From: Stenotrophomonas sp.
Lineage (GTDB): Bacteria; Pseudomonadota; Gammaproteobacteria; Xanthomonadales; Xanthomonadaceae
DNA length: 13,238 nucleotides
Reading direction: 5' to 3'
Assembly (NCBI GenBank): GCA_003484865.1
Contig: DMZT01000443.1
Location: 1-13,238 of the forward strand
The stretch's first letter is position 1, and each line of letters opens with the position of its first letter. Positions 1 through 10,188 of this stretch are shown one piece after another. Below the pieces are notes generated by a model. That model did no database searches and was not told the origin of the DNA. It saw nothing but the letters and a program-made list of their open reading frames with translations. The translations under genes were made by a program, and so were the position numbers.

Positions 1-34
1 ATCGGGGTTTGCCGTCCCTCGGGAACCCTTGACC

Positions 35-1822
35 GTGAAATCACCGCTCGTTGCTGCGCTGCTGCTCGCCCTGGCCCTTCCCGCCGGCACTGCCCTGGCT
101 GTGCCTCCGGCCGCCCCGGCTGCCGCCCCGGCCAGCCTGGCCACTGAAAGCCCTGCCGACGCGCAGTTCCGTGCCATCTACGAGAAGGAATGGGCCTGGC
201 GCGAAGCCGGCGGCGGTGAGGCCAGCGAAGACGGTGACGGCCCGGCCAACGCCACCCGCATGCCCGATGTCGGCGCCGCCGCGCAGCAGGGCCGGTTGAA
301 GGTCTGGGACGACGTCCTGGCGCAGCTGGACAAGGTCGACACCCAGGCACTCTCGGCCGAGAACCGCATCAACTACGCGATCTACCGCGACCAGGTGTTC
401 AACCTGGCTGCCGATGTCCGCCTGCGCGCCTACGAAATGCCGTTCAACGCGGACTCCTCGTTCTGGTCGAACCTGTCCTTCATGGCCCGGCGCGAGATGA
501 AGACCGTGCAGGACTATCGCAACTACATCGCGCGCCTGAACGATGTGCCGCGCTACTTCGAGCAGCAGACCGAGAACATGCGTGCCGGCCTCAAGCGCGG
601 CTTCAGCGTGCCGCGTGCGGTGCTCGATGGGCGTGAGGTCTCGATCGCCACCGTGTCCGAACTGAAGGACCCGACCCAGTCGCCGCTGTACGCGCCGTTC
701 AAGAAGCTGCCGGCCAGCATCCCGGCCGCCGAGCAGGCGCAGCTGCAGGAACAGGCCCGCCAGGCCATCGGCGGCAGCGTGGTGCCGGCGTTCGGCACGT
801 TGCGCACCTTCTTCGTCAGCGAGTACGTCCCGCAGGCGCGCACCACCCTGGCCGCCGAGGCAATGCCGGGCGGCAAGGCGTACTACAAGCAGCAGATCCA
901 CGAATACACCACGCTGGACCTGACCCCGCAGCAGATCCACGAGATCGGCCTGAAGGAAGTCGCACGTATCCAGGCCGAGATGAACGGCATCATCCAGCAG
1001 GTCGAGTTCAAGGGCAGCTTCGCCGAGTTCCTGACCTTCCTGCGTACCGATCCGCAGTTCTACGCCAAGACCCCGGATGAGCTGCTGCATCGTGCGGCGT
1101 GGATCTCCAAGCGCGTGGATGGCGTGATCGGCAAGTACATGACGCTGCCGCGTGCGCGCTTCACCATCGTGCCGGTGCCGCCGGACATCGCCCCGTTCTG
1201 GACCGCCGGCCGCGGTGGCATGGGCACCTACTGGCTCAACACCTACAACCTGCCGGCGCGGCCGCTGTACAACCTTCCCGCGCTGACCCTGCACGAGTCC
1301 GATCCGGGCCATGCCCTGCAGGGCGCGCTGGCGGCAGAGCAGGGCGAGCAGCCCGCGTTCCGCCGCAACAACTACATCTCCGCCTACGGCGAAGGCTGGG
1401 GCCTGTACTGCGAGAAGCTCGGCGTGGAGATGGGCATCTACGAAACCCCGTACGAGGATTTCGGCCGCCTGACCTACGAAATGTGGCGCGCCGCGCGCCT
1501 GGTGATCGATACCGGCGTGCACCACAAGGGCTGGACCCGCGAGCAGGCGCTGTCCTACCTGCGCGACCACACCGCGCTGAGCGAGCACGAAGTGACCACC
1601 GAAGTGGATCGCTACATTTCCTGGCCGGGCCAGGCGCTGAGCTACAAGCTCGGAGAGATCGCGATCGTGCGCCTGCGCGCGCAGGCCGAGCAGGAGCTGG
1701 GCGACCGCTTCGACGTCAAGGCCTTCCACGACGCGGTGCTCAGCCAGGGCTCGGTGCCGTTGCCGGTCCTGGAGGAACAGATCCAGGCCTTCATCGCCCA
1801 GCGCAAGGCTGCGGCCAGCTGA
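35..1822 (+). CDS. Exported DUF885 family protein, putative metallopeptidase-like hydrolase
   Basis: About 595 aa, starting with a signal peptide (hydrophobic run ending near ALA, about residue 22) and a low-complexity Ala/Pro stretch, so it probably acts in the periplasm or outside the cell. The DUF885 signature is present: HESDPGH at residues 420-426, then YGEGWGLYCEKLG with E453 and E460. The His/Glu arrangement resembles zinc ligands of gluzincin peptidases. Peptide hydrolysis is an inference, since the family is poorly characterised. Start choice: GTG at 35 has GGGAA at 21-25 with 9-nt spacing, whereas TTG at 29 would leave only 3 nt. The frame is open to the left edge, so a start outside the window cannot be excluded, but the signal peptide argues for a start here. 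The length and intact C-terminus look normal for the family. It does not appear functionally tied to the efflux genes downstream, from which a hairpin separates it. Confidence 0.88.
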   Translation: MKSPLVAALLLALALPAGTALAVPPAAPAAAPASLATESPADAQFRAIYEKEWAWREAGGGEASEDGDGPANATRMPDVGAAAQQGRLKVWDDVLAQLDKVDTQALSAENRINYAIYRDQVFNLAADVRLRAYEMPFNADSSFWSNLSFMARREMKTVQDYRNYIARLNDVPRYFEQQTENMRAGLKRGFSVPRAVLDGREVSIATVSELKDPTQSPLYAPFKKLPASIPAAEQAQLQEQARQAIGGSVVPAFGTLRTFFVSEYVPQARTTLAAEAMPGGKAYYKQQIHEYTTLDLTPQQIHEIGLKEVARIQAEMNGIIQQVEFKGSFAEFLTFLRTDPQFYAKTPDELLHRAAWISKRVDGVIGKYMTLPRARFTIVPVPPDIAPFWTAGRGGMGTYWLNTYNLPARPLYNLPALTLHESDPGHALQGALAAEQGEQPAFRRNNYISAYGEGWGLYCEKLGVEMGIYETPYEDFGRLTYEMWRAARLVIDTGVHHKGWTREQALSYLRDHTALSEHEVTTEVDRYISWPGQALSYKLGEIAIVRLRAQAEQELGDRFDVKAFHDAVLSQGSVPLPVLEEQIQAFIAQRKAAAS

Positions 1823-1829
1823 GGTGCGC

Positions 1830-1853
1830 GGGGCCGGCCATCGCGCCGGCCCC
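1830..1853 (+). terminator. GC-rich hairpin after the DUF885 gene, possible transcript end
   Basis: GGGGCCGGC (1830-1838) and GCCGGCCCC (1845-1853) form a perfect 9-bp stem with a 6-nt loop, 7 nt after the stop codon. No T-tract follows, so it is not a classical intrinsic terminator. It may stabilise the 3' end or be a REP-like element. Confidence 0.4.
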
Positions 1854-1884
1854 GGCCAACGTGAACCAAGCGGCCGGGCTGCGA

Positions 1885-1914
1885 TTGTGTAACGGCTTCA
1901 CGCCCGGCTACCCT
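1885..1914 (+). promoter_or_regulatory. Putative sigma70 promoter of the czc operon
   Basis: TTGTGT (1885-1890), 18 nt, TACCCT (1909-1914), then 7 nt to the ATG at 1922. If it is used, transcription would start at or next to the ATG, giving a leaderless or nearly leaderless mRNA. No Shine-Dalgarno sequence is visible before this ATG, which agrees. The repeat GCCGGGC (1873-1879)/GCCCGGC (1902-1908) and the imperfect dyad at 1887-1901 (GTGTA...TTCAC) overlap it and could be a regulator site. This is a prediction by eye. Confidence 0.4.
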
Positions 1915-1921
1915 GCGGGCC

Positions 1922-2302
1922 ATGTTCCGTCGTGCCCGCCCGCGTCCGTCCCTGCTGCTCCGCCTGCTGATGCTGGTGGTGGTCGGTGTGGGCGTGTTCG
2001 GCAGCTCGCTGGCCTCGGCCCTGGCCGATATCCACCTGAGCGTGCATGCGGACAGCAGCGACGTGCATGGCAGCCTGGATGACGCCGCCGCCGATGTACC
2101 GGGCGATGACGACGGCAACGAAGACTGGCTGCATGCCCTGGTGCATTGCGGCCACTGCCATGGCCACGGCGGCGTGCTGCCGATGGCCGCGATGGCCTGG
2201 AGCCTGCCCGCCGCGCCCAGCCACGGCGTCCCTGCCGGGTTGATCGCGCAACTGCGCACCCAACCGCCCGAGAACCTGCTGCGTCCTCCGATAGCGATCT
2301 GA
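1922..2302 (+). CDS. Small exported His/Cys-rich protein, CzcI/CopL-like (first gene of czc operon)
   Basis: 126 aa. The N-terminus is Arg-rich, followed by a hydrophobic segment (about residues 11-30) and a likely signal-peptidase site after ALA at 33-35, so it should be periplasmic. The mature part has an acidic run DDDGNED (about 61-67), then a His/Cys cluster HALVHCGHCHGHGG (71-84) with Cys76 and Cys79 in a CxxC arrangement among five nearby His. This is a plausible site for Zn, Cd, Co or Cu. Small proteins of this type (CzcI, CopL, DUF2946-like) commonly open czc or cop operons and affect metal-induced expression. Membership here rests on size, signal peptide, metal-ligand cluster and position, not on close recognition. 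It lies 55 nt before czcC, with the GC palindrome CGGCCGCGCGGCCG between them. Confidence 0.75.
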   Translation: MFRRARPRPSLLLRLLMLVVVGVGVFGSSLASALADIHLSVHADSSDVHGSLDDAAADVPGDDDGNEDWLHALVHCGHCHGHGGVLPMAAMAWSLPAAPSHGVPAGLIAQLRTQPPENLLRPPIAI

Positions 2303-2357
2303 TGCCCTGCGGCCGCGCGGCCGCCGTTTGCCCTCTGATCGCTTTCTGGAGACTCCC

Positions 2358-3634
2358 ATGTGGATGCGTCTGGCAGCCTTGGCTGCCATTGCGTTCGTGC
2401 CGTGCGTGTACGCACAGGGCACGACACCTGCTGCACCGTTGACCCTCGACGACGCCATCGCGCGCGTCGCCCAGTACCACCCCGACCTGCGCCTGGCGCA
2501 GGCGCAGCGCCCGGTGTGGGAAGCCCGCCGTGACGCGGCCGGCCTGTCGCCCCCGCTGACCCTTGGCGTGGAGCTGGAGAACGCACTCGGCAGCGGTGAC
2601 ACCCGTGGCTTCGATGCCGCCGAAGTCACCGTCACCCTGGCCGGCGTGCTGGAACGCGGCGGCAAGCTGGATGCCCGCCGCGCCGTGGCCCAGGCCAATC
2701 TGGACAGCCTGGCCCCGCAGCGCGAAACCGCGCGGCTGGATCTGATGGCCGAGGTCGCCCGCCGCTATCTGGCAGTGACCGACGCGCGCCAGCAGCTGCG
2801 CATCGCCGAGACCGATATCGAGCAGCGCCGGCGCGCCGTCGCCGCCGCGCGACTGCGCCTGCAGGCCGGTGCCTCGCCCTAGTCGGTGCTGCTGACCGCG
2901 CAGGCGATGCAGGCCCAGGCCGAGCTGGACCGCGATCGCGCCCGGCAGATGGATCAGTCCGCGCGTGCGGCGCTGTCCGCACTGTGGCGCCAGCGTGAGC
3001 CCGGTTTCGACGTGGTCACCGGCGACCCCATGCAGCTGCCCGCGCTGCAGGACTTCGCCGTGCTCGCCGAGGAACTGCAGCACACCCCGGAACTGGCGGT
3101 GCTGGCCGGTGAGCGTCGCATCCGCGAAGCGCAGGTGCAGCTGGCCCGCACCCAGGCACGGCCCGATGTCAGCTGGCAGGTGGGCGTGCGCAATTCGCGC
3201 GATACCCGCGACACCTCCCTGGTCGCCGGTTTCAGCCTGCCGCTGGGCAGCGTGCGCCGTGCCGACCCGGAGATCCGTGCGGCCGAGGCCGAACTGGCGC
3301 TCAACAGCGTGGAGCGCGACGCGCGCGCGCTGCAGCTGTACGCCACCCTTGCCGAAGCGCATGGCCGCTACCTGACCTCGCGGCTGGAAGTGACCCGCAT
3401 GGCGCGCGACGTGCTGCCGCAGCTGCAGCGTGCCGAGAACGCAGCCGAGAAGGCCTGGCGTGCCGGCGCGATCAGTTACATGGAATGGGCCCAGCTGCAG
3501 GCGATGCGGATCGACGCACGCCAGCGCCAGCTCGACGCGGCCATCGCCGCACAGACCGCCCTGATCGAACTCCAGCGCCTGACCGGCCAGAGCATGGTCG
3601 CCGCCACCGACACCGTGTCCACGGAGGACCGCCG

Positions 3635-3638
<4 letters not shown>
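2358..3638 (+). pseudogene. czcC: czcC-like outer-membrane efflux factor (TolC/OEP family), interrupted by an in-frame TAG
   Basis: This would be a protein of about 426 residues forming the outer-membrane channel of the CzcCBA tripartite pump. ATG 2358 follows GGAG (2348-2351) and encodes the signal peptide MWMRLAALAAIAFVPCVYA. The first OEP repeat follows (LTLDDAIARVAQYHPDL; later an ERGGKLDARR segment typical of CzcC). Codon 175 (2880-2882) is TAG, in AGASP-stop-SVLLTAQAMQAQ, and the same frame then continues without interruption through the second OEP repeat to TGA at 3636-3638. Relatives usually have Glu here, so GAG to TAG would be a single-base change. As read, the cell makes a 174-aa fragment. 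The downstream part could only restart at GTG 2886 and would have no signal peptide. Recent mutation, sequencing error and suppression are the possible explanations. The frame overlaps czcB by 4 nt, so translational coupling may be weakened. Confidence 0.9.
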
Positions 3639-7833
<4,195 letters not shown>

Positions 7834-7839
7834 AGGGTG

Positions 7840-7867
7840 GGTCCGCACGTGATGCCACGTGCGGACC
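7840..7867. repeat. Perfect 12-bp hairpin directly after czcA
   Basis: GGTCCGCACGTG (7840-7851) and CACGTGCGGACC (7856-7867) are perfect inverted copies around the tetraloop ATGC, beginning 7 nt after the czcA stop. No T-tract follows, so it is more like an intergenic palindromic repeat or a 3' end stabiliser than an intrinsic terminator. Whether it recurs in the genome cannot be seen here. Confidence 0.6.
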
Positions 7868-7940
7868 TGGCTGCCTCACCAATGCGCTGGCTTGTCGATG
7901 GGCTTCTTCCCGGTCTGGATCCGGTGAGGCAACTGACATG

Positions 7941-7966
7941 AAAAAACCGCCGTTCGGCGGTTTTTT
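7941..7966. terminator. Bidirectional Rho-independent terminator between czcA and the glycosyltransferase gene
   Basis: AAAAAA-CCGCC (7941-7951), loop GTTC, GGCGG-TTTTTT (7956-7966). Symmetrical A- and T-tracts let it work for the czc operon on the + strand and for the convergent glycosyltransferase on the - strand. The shorter repeat GCCTCACC (7873-7880)/GGTGAGGC (7923-7930) lies upstream. The rest of the 261-nt gap holds no gene I can support. Confidence 0.9.
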
Positions 7967-8094
7967 CGTCCCAAGCCGTTTAGCCAACTGAATGACGACG
8001 GCGAGGGCGGGGTCGTGTGGCCACTACAGCAGTCCGTTGCCATGGCGGTCAAATGACGGGGTCACACCTTGAGGTCGCCTCATCCACTTGGCGT

Positions 8095-9312
8095 TTATCG
8101 ATTTCCTGCCAGCCATTGCTGGATCAGATCGGCTGCTTTGGCCACGCCAGTTTCCATGCCCATCGCCCTTCCCAGAGCAGCAGCCCGTTCACGCGTTCCG
8201 GCGTGTTCGACGAAGCCAATGGCCCGCGCCAGCGTGTTGGCATCCAACCGCTTCGGCGACAACGCCGCCGGCGCCACGCCCAACCCCTGCAACCGCGCCG
8301 CCCAGAAAAACTGGTCGGCCGCGAACGGCATCACCAGCGATGGCACCCCGGCCCGGCAGGCCGAATGCGTGGTGCCGCTGCCGCCGTGGTGGATCACCAG
8401 CGCGCAGCGCGGGAACAGCGCCTCGTGTGGGGTTGGCCCGACCACGAACACGCGGGCGGGCAGGGGGGTGCTGGGCAGCCCCGCCCAACCGGGGAACAGC
8501 AGCACCCGGCGGGGTGCCAGGGCGTCCAGCAGCGCTGGCAGCACGCGGTCGCGATCAAAGCCGGTCATGCTGCCAAAGCCCAGGTACACCGGGGCGGGCC
8601 CGGCATCGAGGAAGGCCTGCAGGTCCGGCGGTGGTTGCCAGGGGCTGTCCGGCAGGCGCCATTGGCCGCAGATGCGATGGTTGGCGGGCCAGTCCGCCGG
8701 TTGCGGCAGCAGGCTGGGCGAGATGCCGTAGAGCATCGGCAGGTCGCGCCAGAGGCTGCGTCGCGGCGACATGCCCAGCGCGTGCCGGGCCTGGTTGATC
8801 GGCTGCCGGAAGGTGCGCCAGACCGCCTGGTTGACCAGCCCGTAGCTGAGCCGGTTAAGCACACCCGGCAGGGGCAGCCGGGGCAGGAACGGGGACGGGA
8901 AGGCGGCCGTGGGCGTCAGCGGGATCATGCCCAGCCCGATCGCGGGCAGGCCATGCCGCTCGGCCACGGTCATACCCACGAAGGCGGCCAGCCCACCGGT
9001 CAGCACCGCATCGCACCCGGCGGCAGCCGCATCGGCCTGCCGGGTCCACGCCGGCACGTGCCGGCGCGCCATCCGGGCCAGTCCGCGCGAGGCGGCCAGC
9101 GTGTTGTTGCCACGCGACACCAGCGCCACCACCTCGTCGTGGATGTCGCCTTCCAGCGCGGCGTGCGGCACGCCCAAGGCGCGCGCGCTGCCCAGGGTGC
9201 CGCCCTCGGCCAGCAGCATGACCTCGTGTCCGGCGGCCATCAGGCCGTGGCAGAGCATGACCAGCGGGCGGGCGTCGCCTTCGGTGCCGTAGGTAAGTGC
9301 CAGCAGCCGCAT
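8095..9312 (-). CDS. GT1/UGT-type glycosyltransferase (YjiC/MGT-like)
   Basis: 405 aa with a two-domain GT-B layout. It transfers a sugar from a nucleotide-activated donor to a small lipophilic acceptor. Acceptor and sugar cannot be told from sequence; sterol, carotenoid, rhamnolipid or macrolide-type enzymes belong to the same clan. The N-terminus MRLLALTYGTEGDARPLVML is the typical first beta-strand and G-rich loop of this family. The donor-binding C-terminal half contains VIHHGGSGTTHSACRAGVP with HHGGSGT at 308-314, and MPFAADQFFWA with D333 and Q334, the usual sugar-contact residues. The frame is open 32 codons further upstream, but that extension is Cys/His/Arg-rich and unlike the family, so ATG 9312 is chosen. 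No strong ribosome binding site is seen there. It is divergent from rpmB and convergent with czcA, so it is probably its own transcription unit. Stop is TAA at 8097-8095. Confidence 0.87.
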   Translation of the reverse strand: MRLLALTYGTEGDARPLVMLCHGLMAAGHEVMLLAEGGTLGSARALGVPHAALEGDIHDEVVALVSRGNNTLAASRGLARMARRHVPAWTRQADAAAAGCDAVLTGGLAAFVGMTVAERHGLPAIGLGMIPLTPTAAFPSPFLPRLPLPGVLNRLSYGLVNQAVWRTFRQPINQARHALGMSPRRSLWRDLPMLYGISPSLLPQPADWPANHRICGQWRLPDSPWQPPPDLQAFLDAGPAPVYLGFGSMTGFDRDRVLPALLDALAPRRVLLFPGWAGLPSTPLPARVFVVGPTPHEALFPRCALVIHHGGSGTTHSACRAGVPSLVMPFAADQFFWAARLQGLGVAPAALSPKRLDANTLARAIGFVEHAGTRERAAALGRAMGMETGVAKAADLIQQWLAGNR

Positions 9313-9423
9313 CGAGGGGTCCAGGGGAAAAGGGGCGGCCAGTATCGCCATCGCCCGTGGGTGGCGATGCGAACACGGGAGGCCGTCCCGGCACTGACAG
9401 ACCACCATGGCCCTGTGGACAAC

Positions 9424-9452
9424 TTGCGCCAGCCACCGGCCTGCGGCATAAT
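9424..9452 (+). promoter_or_regulatory. Predicted sigma70 promoter of rpmB-rpmG
   Basis: TTGCGC (9424-9429), 17 nt, CATAAT (9447-9452), giving an expected start near 9459. The spacing is ideal and the -10 box matches TATAAT at five of six positions. It lies in the 306-nt gap between the divergent glycosyltransferase and rpmB, which otherwise holds only the rpmB leader. No gene is supported in this gap. Confidence 0.65.
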
Positions 9453-9458
9453 GCGCGG

Positions 9459-9618
9459 CTCGCTGTGTCCAGAAATCTCTGGATCGGCGGCCGGGAACAC
9501 GTCATCCGGTCCGCCCTCGACAGCGTAACCCTTTGATTCTCATGACGTGTGGCGGGAAACCGTCGAGGCCGCCGTCGCCCGGGCTATGGGCTGACAACTA
9601 CTTTTATCGAGGTGCGCA
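9459..9618 (+). promoter_or_regulatory. rpmB 5' leader, about 160 nt
   Basis: If the promoter above is right, the leader is long for a ribosomal protein gene. It starts with a 6-bp hairpin TCCAGA-aatc-TCTGGA (9468-9483) close to the transcript start. Further GC-rich segments around 9550-9592 can pair locally (for example GCCCGGGC). Such leaders sometimes bind the encoded ribosomal protein. That role is a guess here, and I do not recognise a named leader family. Confidence 0.35.
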
Positions 9619-9855
9619 ATGTCCCGCGTATGCCAAGTTTCCGGCAAGCGAGTGCAGACGGGTAACAACGTCTCGCACGCCAACAACAAGACCCGCCGTC
9701 GTTTCCTGCCCAACCTGCACGAGCGCCGCTTCTGGGTTGCCAGCGAAAACCGCTGGGTCAAGCTTCGTGTTTCCGCGCATGCCCTGCGCACCATCGACAA
9801 GAACGGTATCGACTCCGTTCTGGCTGAGCTGCGTTCGCGCGGCGAAAAGGTCTGA
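9619..9855 (+). CDS. rpmB: 50S ribosomal protein L28
   Basis: 78 aa, normal length. Component of the large ribosomal subunit. The conserved start [20 protein letters not shown], followed by [19 protein letters not shown], is diagnostic for L28. Only one Cys (Cys5) is present, so this is the zinc-independent form, as is usual in gammaproteobacteria. GAGGTG (9609-9614) lies just upstream of the ATG. The stop codon TGA runs into the rpmG ribosome binding site (TGAGGAG), and rpmG begins 13 nt later, so the two are co-transcribed as in most proteobacteria. Confidence 0.98.
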   Translation: MSRVCQVSGKRVQTGNNVSHANNKTRRRFLPNLHERRFWVASENRWVKLRVSAHALRTIDKNGIDSVLAELRSRGEKV

Positions 9856-9868
9856 GGAGTAAACGATC

Positions 9869-10033
9869 ATGGCAGGCAAGCGCGATAAGATCCGTCTGAT
9901 TTCGACGGCCAACACTGGCCACTTCTACACGACGGACAAGAACAAGAAGAACACCCCCGGGAAGATGGAATTCCTGAAGTACGATCCGGTCGTGCGCAAG
10001 CACGTCCTGTACAAGGAAGGCAAGATCAAGTAA
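9869..10033 (+). CDS. rpmG: 50S ribosomal protein L33
   Basis: 54 aa, translated directly: [20 protein letters not shown], continuing through [20 protein letters not shown] and ending with LYKEGKIK. This matches the usual gammaproteobacterial L33 in length and sequence. It lacks the two CxxC pairs of zinc-binding L33, so it is the C-minus form. GAGGAG (9854-9859) lies 9 nt before the ATG. It is the second gene of the rpmB-rpmG operon, and an intrinsic terminator follows 28 nt after the stop. Confidence 0.98.
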   Translation: MAGKRDKIRLISTANTGHFYTTDKNKKNTPGKMEFLKYDPVVRKHVLYKEGKIK

Positions 10034-10061
10034 TCCGCAAGGGTTCTTGAGCTTCCCGACG

Positions 10062-10090
10062 AAAAACCCGCCCTCGTGGCGGGTTTTTTT
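10062..10090 (+). terminator. Rho-independent terminator of rpmB-rpmG
   Basis: A-tract 10062-10066, CCCGCC (10067-10072), loop CTCGT, GGCGGG (10078-10083), then seven T (10084-10090). The stem can be extended by A-T pairs. It is a strong, classical intrinsic terminator. Confidence 0.93.
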
Positions 10091-10109
10091 GTTGGGCCGG
10101 CGATACGTG

Positions 10110-10133
10110 GCGCCGGCCAGCGGCCGGCACGAC
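10110..10133. repeat. SMAG/REP-like palindromic element
   Basis: GCCGGCC (10112-10118), loop AGC, GGCCGGC (10122-10128). Read on the - strand it begins GTCGTGCCGGCCGCTGGCC, close to the GTAG-headed SMAG hairpins known from Stenotrophomonas maltophilia, with GTCG in place of GTAG. It sits between the rpmG terminator and the cardiolipin synthase gene. The family assignment is from memory. Confidence 0.55.
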
Positions 10134-10188
10134 CGGTTGCATGCAGCGGCCCATGGCAGAATGCGTTTCCCTCCCGACGGGCGACGCG

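Noticed and set aside
41..1729. A 562-codon open frame on the - strand opposite the DUF885 gene
   Set aside because: Antisense to a convincing exported protein, with biased composition and no recognisable motif. An effect of high third-position GC.
8017..9528. A 503-codon + strand frame over the glycosyltransferase
   Set aside because: The - strand encodes a clear GT-B enzyme with HHGGSGT and DQ motifs. The + strand product is Arg/Gln/His-rich and featureless.
9533..9862. A 109-codon + frame overlapping rpmB
   Set aside because: rpmB in another frame is unmistakable. This frame is Ser/Arg/Thr-rich without features.
9619..10033. Zinc-free L28 and L33 near a zinc efflux operon as a zinc-sparing link
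   Set aside because: C-minus L28 and L33 are the normal forms in gammaproteobacteria, and rpmB-rpmG is a standard chromosomal operon. The closeness to czc is probably chance.
10138..10162. TTGCAT...CAGAAT as a promoter for cls
   Set aside because: The spacer is only 13 nt, too short for a sigma70 promoter, and no better -35 box is seen.
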